Assembly: GCA_002476865.1 (NCBI GenBank)
Contig: DLNA01000008.1
Location: 1-27,326 of the forward strand
Direction of reading: 5' to 3'
DNA length: 27,326 bases
Source of the DNA: Patescibacteria group bacterium UBA7522
Lineage (GTDB): Bacteria > Patescibacteriota > CPR2 > UBA1875
In this document: positions 23,014-27,326 of the stretch, piece after piece
How the letters are laid out: each line of letters begins with the position of its first letter
How positions within the stretch are numbered: the stretch's first letter is position 1
Made by a program: the position numbers and the translations under genes
Notes under the pieces: generated by a model
What the model was told of the DNA's origin: nothing
Databases searched by the model: none
Seen by the model: only the letters and a program-made list of their open reading frames with translations

Positions 23014-23092
23014 CCGCCAAAGGCGGTCGTGGGAGATAGTTTAGTCGACTGTCGCTAGCACCACAATCCTTCTACGCAGAAAGCCCGAAGGA
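23014..23092 (+). promoter_or_regulatory. Hairpins in the rplK-rplA gap
   Basis: CCGCC-AAA-GGCGG (23014-23026) is a compact hairpin with no T-run. TCCTTC (23067-23072) pairs with GAAGGA (23087-23092), directly before the rplA ribosome binding site. The 114-nt gap is unusually long for this cluster and may hold translational control of rplA. Confidence 0.4.
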
Positions 23093-23104
23093 CAAAGGAG
23101 AGAG

Positions 23105-23959
23105 ATGTCAGAAGAAAAAAAGGCAATCAAAAAGACAATAAAAAAAGAGATTGAAGAAAAAAAAATTGTAGCAAAAAAAAAGCATCCAAGAGATACAATC
23201 AAAAGGGCTGATAATAAAAAAATATCATCAAAAAAAGACATTAATACCGAGGCAAAAGAAGTAACCCTTAAAACCAAAAATGATCGTAAGGCAAAGAAAT
23301 ATCGAGCCGCGATTAGTAAGATTGAAAAGGGAAGAGAGTATACCCTAGAAGAAGCCGTAAAGATTATCAAAGAAATATCTACCACCAGGTTTGATAGTTC
23401 GGTGGAGATTCATCTTAATTTAAACGTTGATACAAAGAATCCTGAGCATGCTCTTAGGGGGTCGGTTTCCTTGCCGGCGGGATTGGGCAAAACCAAGAAA
23501 ATTGCTGTAGTTTGTGGTGCCGGCAAAGAAAAAGAGGCCAAGGATGCTGGGGCGGCAATTGTCGGCGGTAAAGAATTGATAGAGAAGATATCCAAGGGCG
23601 ATATAGAGTTCGAAGTATTAGTAGCTACCCCAGAAATGATGCCCGAACTTGCAAAGGCAGGAAAGGTACTAGGCCCAAAAGGACTAATGCCAAACCCAAA
23701 GGATAATACCGTAGCAGAGAATATTAAAGCGACGATCGAAGATATTAAAAAGGGTCGGGCCGAATACCGATCAGATAGCTATGGTATTATACATTCTGTT
23801 ATCGGAAAAGTATCTTTCGACGAGAAGAAGCTATTAGAAAACGTTGAAGTATTTCTATCGGCTATACACAATGCAAAGCCATCATCGCTCAAGGGTACCT
23901 TTATCAAGACGATCTACCTGACAACAACCATGGGGCCATCGATTAAAATTAAAGAATAA
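23105..23959 (+). CDS. rplA: Ribosomal protein L1 with N-terminal extension
   Basis: L1 forms the mobile stalk that moves deacylated tRNA from the E site. The core begins near residue 62 (KKYRAAISKIEKGREYTLEEA) and contains RGSVSLPAGLGKTKKIAVVCG and the signature VLGPKGLMPNPKDNTVAENI. The first 60 residues are a lysine-rich extension with no alternative in-frame Met, so it is real rather than a misplaced start. AAAGGAGAG precedes the ATG. rplJ and rplL do not follow. A terminator does. Confidence 0.96.
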   Translation: MSEEKKAIKKTIKKEIEEKKIVAKKKHPRDTIKRADNKKISSKKDINTEAKEVTLKTKNDRKAKKYRAAISKIEKGREYTLEEAVKIIKEISTTRFDSSVEIHLNLNVDTKNPEHALRGSVSLPAGLGKTKKIAVVCGAGKEKEAKDAGAAIVGGKELIEKISKGDIEFEVLVATPEMMPELAKAGKVLGPKGLMPNPKDNTVAENIKATIEDIKKGRAEYRSDSYGIIHSVIGKVSFDEKKLLENVEVFLSAIHNAKPSSLKGTFIKTIYLTTTMGPSIKIKE

Positions 23960-23965
23960 TTTTTT

Positions 23966-24050
23966 GTCATTCCGGACTTGCCTGCTCGTTCCTTAGCGAA
24001 GTGAAGTGGAGATTCGGAGCCTAGGTCCTGAAACGAGTTTGGGAGGACAC
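23966..24050 (+). repeat. Hairpin-forming intergenic repeat, GTCATTC family
   Basis: The segment begins TGTCATTCCGGAC and ends with a matching inverted end (CGAGTTTGGGAGGACAC). It contains GCGAAGTGAAG near 23997. Related pieces occur near 26808 and 27012. It is non-coding and resembles the widespread TGTCATTCTGAACG-type intergenic repeats. Confidence 0.5.
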
Positions 24051-24082
24051 AAAAAAGACGCTTCGAAAGAGGCGTCTTTTTT
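24051..24082 (+). terminator. Terminator after rplA
   Basis: GACGCTTC (24057-24064) pairs with GAGGCGTC (24069-24076, one G-U) around a GAAA loop, with A6 upstream and T6 downstream. The A-run makes it usable on both strands. It resembles the terminators at 25004 and 25924. Confidence 0.88.
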
Positions 24083-24129
24083 GGGGAATACTATTATTAC
24101 AAATAGTGTGTTGATGCGACAATCTTTTA

Positions 24130-24160
24130 TTGACATAAATGTTCGGGGGGGGGGTATTAT
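24130..24160 (+). promoter_or_regulatory. Promoter with a G10 tract in its spacer
   Basis: Consensus TTGACA (24130-24135) and TATTAT (24155-24160) are separated by 19 bases, which include ten consecutive G residues (24145-24154). Loss of two G would give the optimal 17-base spacer. An inverted repeat (ACTATT at 24089 with AATAGT at 24101) lies upstream. Confidence 0.65.
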
Positions 24161-24188
24161 TGAGTTAAGCTTAATATAAGGAGTTAGA

Positions 24189-24971
24189 ATGAATGTAGAA
24201 ATTGGATTGGGCCATAATTCAGATGTCTCAGAGAGTAAGAATCATAAATATAGTGATATTATGGATGCCTTGGTTGATGGCGAATTTGATGAAGTTGCAT
24301 CCATGCTAGACAGTGCCGACTTAACCGAAGCTGAAGAAAAGAAAGAAATTGTCGAGATGCTTTATAGCGTTGCACACGACAACCCTCATAGAATACATGA
24401 ATATATGGAAAGATTTTCATTAAGAGAGGGCGACATTTCTAGTGAGGATCTTATTGATTCAATTAAAGATGGTCTGATTAATACTAATGGTTACCTTGAT
24501 TCTCCTGGTGATGAACATGAATTAAGATGGATTGAGGAAAAGATTAAGGTGGCAAAAAAATATGGAATTGAGAATCCAGAATCGTTAATTGTCGATGATG
24601 AATATGTTTTCGAGGCTATTTTTGATTTTTTCCTTAACGGCAGTATTAAACGCGCAGAAGAGTTAATAAATCTTTTTGGACTCACAAAAAATGCTCTCAA
24701 GGAAGAAGCGGCGAGGAGGTTTGAGGGTCTTATTATTGATGCTGTCGAGCCAGAAGCAGAGAAATTCAAAGAGTTTGCAGAATATTTTGATATAGATTTA
24801 GATGCTTTGCAAAGCACGATTGCTAGACGATATATTAAGCTCAAAGAGGATTCATATTTAAAAGATAGAGCAGAAATGCTTAAGAGATTATATGGGTTAT
24901 CAGAATCCGAGATAAAGAGAGCAGAAGAAGATCATTATGGAGTCCCTGACGACGAAGATGAAGGTTTCTAG
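24189..24971 (+). CDS. Unknown acidic helical-repeat protein
   Basis: I do not recognise this 260-residue protein. It has no signal peptide or membrane helix, no cysteine, and is acidic throughout, with a very acidic tail. It seems to be built of degenerate 30-35 residue helical repeats: a small G or D turn, a helix with alanine, a hydrophobic-F/Y-G/D-L/I turn and a second helix. Units are seen at about 23-58, 145-183 (FLNGSIKRAEELINLFGLTK), 188-220 (KFKEFAEYFDIDLDAL) and 222-250 (RAEMLKRLYGLSESEI). Such solenoids usually bind proteins. AAGGAG precedes the ATG, and the poly-G promoter above makes its expression possibly switchable. Confidence 0.6.
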   Translation: MNVEIGLGHNSDVSESKNHKYSDIMDALVDGEFDEVASMLDSADLTEAEEKKEIVEMLYSVAHDNPHRIHEYMERFSLREGDISSEDLIDSIKDGLINTNGYLDSPGDEHELRWIEEKIKVAKKYGIENPESLIVDDEYVFEAIFDFFLNGSIKRAEELINLFGLTKNALKEEAARRFEGLIIDAVEPEAEKFKEFAEYFDIDLDALQSTIARRYIKLKEDSYLKDRAEMLKRLYGLSESEIKRAEEDHYGVPDDEDEGF

Positions 24972-25003
24972 GGCTCTATTTTGGTAGCTTTAAAATGTTT
25001 CAC

Positions 25004-25034
25004 AAAAAGGCGTTTTAATTTAAAGCGTCTTTTT
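25004..25034. terminator. Bidirectional terminator between convergent genes
   Basis: AAAAAGGCGTTTT pairs with AAAGCGTCTTTTT (two G-U) around AATTT, flanked by A5 and T5. It serves the plus-strand gene ending at 24971 and can serve the minus-strand XRE gene ending at 25119. Confidence 0.8.
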
Positions 25035-25118
25035 GGTCTTGGGATTATTTTCTTATGAACGCTAAGAGTTGAGCCAAATTTTGGTTGTCAGGGTCAGGCC
25101 CTAGTAGGAGGGGTGTTA

Positions 25119-25403
25119 TTAGAAAAGATCCTTAGTATCTACTCCTAGTGCATCGGCTATCTTGGATATGCTAACTAGGGTCACATTTCTTTTGCCACTC
25201 TCCACTTGAGAGATATAAGTTCTGTCTAATCCGGCCCTAGAGGCAACCTCTTCTTGCGATAATCCAGCCGCTATCCTAGCTGTGCGTATACTCAGTCCAA
25301 ATTGTCGGCAAGTTTCAGCCGAAAGATCATCTATTTCTACTTGGTCTAAATCTGGCTCAATGTTGGTTTTTTTAGATTGTGGGTTGGTTTCAAAATTTTC
25401 CAT
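25119..25403 (-). CDS. XRE-family (Cro/CI) transcriptional regulator
   Basis: The 94-residue protein has a hydrophilic N-terminal tail (1-32) and one helix-turn-helix domain at about 35-90: RTARIAAGLSQEEVASRAGL, then DRTYISQVESGKRNVTLVSI and a DALGVDTKDLF end. SQEEVA..AG..RTYIS..E.G is the classic HTH_3 pattern. It probably binds as a dimer. It is the only minus-strand gene in the window and is divergent from the membrane protein at 25491. An imperfect palindrome just upstream (25418-25430) is a candidate operator for autoregulation. No ribosome binding site is visible before its ATG. Confidence 0.88.
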   Translation of the reverse strand: MENFETNPQSKKTNIEPDLDQVEIDDLSAETCRQFGLSIRTARIAAGLSQEEVASRAGLDRTYISQVESGKRNVTLVSISKIADALGVDTKDLF

Positions 25404-25417
25404 GTAATAATCTTATC

Positions 25418-25430
25418 ACAAAGCCCTTGT
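25418..25430. promoter_or_regulatory. Candidate operator in the divergent xre promoter region
   Basis: ACAAAGCCCTTGT is palindromic with one mismatched pair, 15 nt from the xre start. Cro/CI-type regulators bind such sites. A T12 tract (25436-25447) lies next to it. This is inference from position and symmetry. Confidence 0.35.
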
Positions 25431-25490
25431 AATCGTTTTTTTTTTTTGAAATAATGAGATAAATAAAGAAAAGAGAGGGGGTGATAAAGA

Positions 25491-25907
25491 ATGAAAAAAG
25501 AGCTTATGATAAATTTTTTGGTTGGTACTATTGTTGCAGTTGTCGCCGTTTCTGGGACTTGGCTTGCAATAAACGCAGATATAAACTCAAAGGAACCAAT
25601 TGGGCAGCAAGAAAGTAACGTTATTGTTGAGGCAGGCCTTTCAGATAACCAAATAGCAATGATTGAAGAAGAGTGTGCCAAAGATTCTGGTATTAATACG
25701 GCAAATTTATTCGAATATATTGTTATAAATCGGTATGAAACTAACTATAACGAGTTTGCCCATTGTACTAACGATAAAGGCAATACAGTGTATATGGTAA
25801 AAAAAGGATCAACGGATTGGGTAAAATTCTGGGATAATCCAGGTGCGCCAGACGAAGAAACAATAAAAGCATATATAGGTGAAGGGTTGCCAGAAACCTG
25901 GTATTAA
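25491..25907 (+). CDS. Membrane-anchored extracytoplasmic protein, unknown
   Basis: A 138-residue protein with no recognised family. One N-terminal membrane helix lies at about residues 7-28 (NFLVGTIVAVVAVSGTWLAI) after MKKE, giving N-in topology. The rest, 30-138, would be outside. Two cysteines only, C62 (EECAKDSG) and C92 (AHCTNDKG), could form one disulfide. The domain is rich in aromatic residues (YETNYNEF, TDWVKFWDNPG). AGGGGGTG precedes the ATG. It is followed by a perfect terminator and is divergent from the XRE gene, which may control it. Confidence 0.65.
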   Translation: MKKELMINFLVGTIVAVVAVSGTWLAINADINSKEPIGQQESNVIVEAGLSDNQIAMIEEECAKDSGINTANLFEYIVINRYETNYNEFAHCTNDKGNTVYMVKKGSTDWVKFWDNPGAPDEETIKAYIGEGLPETWY

Positions 25908-25923
25908 TTTTGATATTAGTCAC

Positions 25924-25955
25924 AAAAAGACGCTTCAAAAATGAAGCGTCTTTTT
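25924..25955 (+). terminator. Terminator, perfect 13-bp stem
   Basis: AAAAAGACGCTTC (25924-25936) and GAAGCGTCTTTTT (25943-25955) are exact reverse complements around an AAAAAT loop. It is the best-formed member of the three similar terminators at the right end. Confidence 0.93.
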
Positions 25956-26187
25956 GATTTGATAACAAATTTGTTCAAAATTAAGCACGTGGCGTACTAT
26001 AAACTTAACCTTTATTTCTTATGGTTGATTTTGATTCTAGAATTTAAAATTTAAAATCCCCGCCGTTGATCAGCATGTGGATAACTGAACACTATATTAA
26101 TACAAAATTAAAAATACAAAATAAAAAAGGCGACATAGAGCCAAAAAAACGATTATCTAAAATATGCCAAAAAGTGGCACAAAACTA
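25956..26187. other. AT-rich non-coding stretch
   Basis: No credible gene on either strand. It contains a direct AATTTAAAAT duplication (26040-26056), a DnaA-box sequence at 26076-26084, A-rich low complexity (26101-26160) and a small hairpin TGCCA-AAAAG-TGGCA (26164-26178) containing AAAGTGG. With the mraZ leader it makes a 453-bp gene-free gap. Confidence 0.6.
26076..26084 (-). promoter_or_regulatory. DnaA-box-like sequence
   Basis: TGTGGATAA is the reverse complement of the consensus DnaA box TTATCCACA, next to an AT-rich stretch. It is a single copy, so it is a weak indication only. Confidence 0.3.
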
Positions 26188-26216
26188 TTGCATTGATTAT
26201 TTAATAACGTCATAAT
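26188..26216 (+). promoter_or_regulatory. mraZ promoter
   Basis: TTGCAT (26188-26193), 17 bases and CATAAT (26211-26216). The start near 26223 falls in the first MraZ box. The leader to the ATG is about 138 nt. Confidence 0.6.
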
Positions 26217-26221
26217 GGTGG

Positions 26222-26248
26222 AAAGTGGAACGAAGTGGGGGAAAGTGG
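26222..26248 (+). promoter_or_regulatory. Three MraZ boxes with 10-bp spacing
   Basis: AAAGTGG (26222-26228), GAAGTGG (26232-26238) and AAAGTGG (26242-26248): the GTGG cores start at 26225, 26235 and 26245, exactly one helical turn apart. MraZ is known to bind repeated GTGG/TGGGN-type boxes in its own promoter, AAAGTG-like in Mollicutes. The location over the start site suggests autorepression. Confidence 0.8.
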
Positions 26249-26360
26249 TAAATAGTAAGAATCTAAAACCGAACCCAAATCCGAAATAGACGGGGGAATA
26301 AAAAGGGATAACTAATCGAGATAAAAAGCGAAGAACTCGCTAATCTCAAAAGGTAAAGAG

Positions 26361-26792
26361 ATGTTTATCGGAGAGTATCAGCACAATCTAGATGAAAAGG
26401 GTCGGCTTTCGATGCCGGTTAAATTTCGTGCCAAGATGGCTGGTGGCGCAGTGGTTACCAAGGGTCTTGATAGTTGTCTTTCTGTCTATACTGTTGAAGA
26501 GTGGGAGAAGTTGGCCGAAAAACTAGCTGCTCTTCCGTTGACTAATCCTGCCTCTAGGGCCTTTGCTCGCCTAATGTTGGCTGGTGCAGCACAAGTCAAT
26601 ATTGATAAGCAGGGTCGAATAACTCTTCCATCTTATTTGCGAGAGTATGCTGGCCTTCAGGGTCCCGCCGTTGTAGCTGGCCTTTTTAGTAGAGTTGAAA
26701 TTTGGAGTGTTGATAACTGGAGATCATATAAGAGCAATACGGAAGGTGATGCGTCCGTAATTGCTGAGGAGCTAGAGAATTTAGGCATCTAA
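26361..26792 (+). CDS. mraZ: Transcriptional regulator MraZ
   Basis: MraZ is a ring-forming DNA-binding protein that controls the division and cell wall (dcw) cluster. The 143-residue protein has two SpoVT/AbrB-type halves with the signatures D11-x-K-G-R15 (DEKGRLSMP) and D82-x-Q-G-R86 (DKQGRITLP), opening MFIGEYQHNLD as usual. GGTAAAGAG lies before the ATG. Boxes at 26222-26248 suggest autoregulation. The expected next gene rsmH (mraW) is missing: at least 534 bp of non-coding DNA follow. Confidence 0.96.
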   Translation: MFIGEYQHNLDEKGRLSMPVKFRAKMAGGAVVTKGLDSCLSVYTVEEWEKLAEKLAALPLTNPASRAFARLMLAGAAQVNIDKQGRITLPSYLREYAGLQGPAVVAGLFSRVEIWSVDNWRSYKSNTEGDASVIAEELENLGI

Positions 26793-26800
26793 ACGATGTG

Positions 26801-26841
26801 TCATCTCGAACTAGACCACAAATCAAGTTCAGGATAACAGC
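26801..26841 (+). repeat. Hairpin-forming intergenic repeat copy
   Basis: TGTCATCTCGAACT (26808-26821) and AGTTCAGGATAACA (near 26826-26840) are imperfect inverted copies. This is the same family as the copies at 23966 and 27012. Confidence 0.5.
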
Positions 26842-27010
26842 AAAAAAATAGAACCTGTAGAAAATAATATAGCAGGGGGTCCCGAATAACATAGAGTGCG
26901 GGGCGAAAAACAAAAACAAAAACAAAACCCTCTAGAATCGAGAATTCAGAATCATCCACGAAACATAAGGCAGGAAACTAAAAGGACCTTGACAACCAAT
27001 AACAATCAAC
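26842..27010. other. Non-coding spacer with A/C low complexity
   Basis: No supported gene. Contains ACAAAAACAAAAACAAAAC (26909-26927), echoed at 27230-27242. An open frame crosses 26896-27120 but it translates the intergenic repeat and is not credible. Confidence 0.6.
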
Positions 27011-27011
27011 T

Positions 27012-27039
27012 TGTCATTCTGAACGTACTGAAGGATGAC
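27012..27039 (+). repeat. GTCATTCTGAACG intergenic repeat copy
   Basis: TGTCATTCTGAACG at its start and TGAAGGATGACG at its end form an imperfect hairpin. A GCGACT/AGTCGC hairpin (27043-27060) follows directly. Confidence 0.55.
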
Positions 27040-27061
27040 GATGCGACTTTACAGAGTCGCG

Positions 27062-27315
27062 GGCAGATAGCTAGTAGCCAGCAGGCACCTAAATCAAAAA
27101 TAAATCCACCTTTTCCTTGATTTCAATCAAGGAAAGCCCAACAAATCCTACCCAATCCTGAGCATATTTTTTATGTAAAGGAAAAGTTCTATCCGAGCAA
27201 TCGGATAATTGCAACTTTCGTTGTAATAAAACAAAAACAAAAAGACTTGAAAAGATCTCTCTCAAGTCCTTACCGCGAAAGCGGAAAAATAAGGGCTGAC
27301 TACTAGCTATCTGCC
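27062..27315. repeat. 254-bp region bounded by 21-bp inverted repeats
   Basis: The left arm (27062-27082) and right arm (27295-27315) are inverted copies matching at 20 of 21 positions, with the core GGCAGATAGCTAGTAG exact. The interior has no gene but five hairpins: 27112-27135, 27191-27206, 27209-27226, 27244-27268 and 27273-27284. It could be a small non-autonomous element or a structured RNA with a long closing helix. A further CTGCC-GTGA-GGCAG hairpin follows the right arm. Confidence 0.6.
27232..27268 (-). terminator. Minus-strand intrinsic terminator
   Basis: GACTTGA (27244-27250) and TCAAGTC (27262-27268) form a stem. Read on the minus strand it is followed by TTTTTGTTTTTG. It would end a leftward transcript entering from beyond the right edge. 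Confidence 0.65.
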
Positions 27316-27326
27316 GTGAGGCAGAG

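Noticed and set aside
23041..23385. 114-codon minus-strand open frame opposite the rplA start
   Set aside because: Its Phe/Ser/Leu-rich content is the antisense of the lysine-rich L1 extension.
26896..27120. 74-codon plus-strand open frame after mraZ
   Set aside because: GTG start without a ribosome binding site. It translates low-complexity A/C sequence and the intergenic repeat (VILNVLKDDDATLQS), so it is a by-product of repeats.
27062..27315. RNase P RNA or tmRNA at the right edge
   Set aside because: GGAAAGCCC resembles part of the RNase P core, but the other conserved elements and a tmRNA tRNA-like domain are not seen on either strand.
1..27326. UGA recoded as an amino acid
   Set aside because: Several genes end at TGA exactly where the family ends or in ATGA overlaps, and the only tRNA-Trp here has a CCA anticodon.
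1..27326. CRISPR array, phage genes or IS transposase
   Set aside because: No regularly spaced repeats, phage structural proteins or transposase motifs were found. The right-end repeats are hairpin-type and irregular.

Overview
The window is a compact, AT-rich bacterial chromosome segment that reads almost entirely left to right. Its core is a near-complete ribosomal protein superoperon, followed by a housekeeping block, a tRNA/rpmG/secE/nusG/rplK/rplA block, and a looser right end with unknown genes and intergenic repeats. It looks like a Candidate Phyla Radiation (Patescibacteria) genome. rpmD (L30) is absent between S5 and L15, adk and map are missing between secY and infA, genes overlap or abut, and several ribosomal proteins carry lysine-rich tails. 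TGA is used as a normal stop (PHP, ricT and TPR genes), which argues against the UGA-recoding lineages (Gracilibacteria, Absconditabacteria). I cannot name the class from this window.

Layout. 1-1268: a terminator-like palindrome, a promoter, a small membrane coiled-coil protein and a PHP-domain phosphoesterase. 1265-15822: a consensus promoter and structured leader, then rplC-rplD-rplW-rplB-rpsS-rplV-rpsC-rplP-rpmC-rpsQ-rplN-rplX-rplE-rpsN-rpsH-rplF-rplR-rpsE-rplO-secY-infA-rpmJ-[42-aa micro-ORF]-rpsM-rpsK-rpsD-rpoA-rplQ-rplM-rpsI, closed by a clear terminator. An internal promoter precedes infA. 15826-20569: a Kef-type antiporter with an apparently leaderless promoter, an RluA-family pseudouridine synthase, DNA polymerase III delta-prime, RicT/PSP1 and a TPR protein. 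20566-23959: tRNA-Thr(UGU), tRNA-Tyr(GUA), tRNA-Thr(GGU), rpmG, tRNA-Trp(CCA), secE, nusG, rplK and rplA. This echoes the E. coli thrU-tyrU-glyT-thrT-tufB-secE-nusG-rplK-rplA region, with tuf and glyT gone. 24051-25955: an unknown helical-repeat protein behind a promoter with a G10 tract, a minus-strand XRE regulator and a divergent membrane-anchored unknown, punctuated by three look-alike terminators. 25956-27326: mraZ with a triple MraZ-box promoter, but no rsmH after it. Instead there is more than 500 bp of repeats and hairpins, including a 254-bp region bounded by 21-bp inverted repeats.

Most genes serve ribosome assembly, transcription (rpoA, nusG) and membrane insertion (secY, secE). 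The most interesting unexplained items are the 42-aa micro-ORF locked between rpmJ and rpsM, the poly-G promoter, the structured leaders before rplC and rplK, the secE leader ORF overlapping a terminator hairpin, the inverted repeat around tRNA-Trp, and the inverted-repeat element at the right edge.
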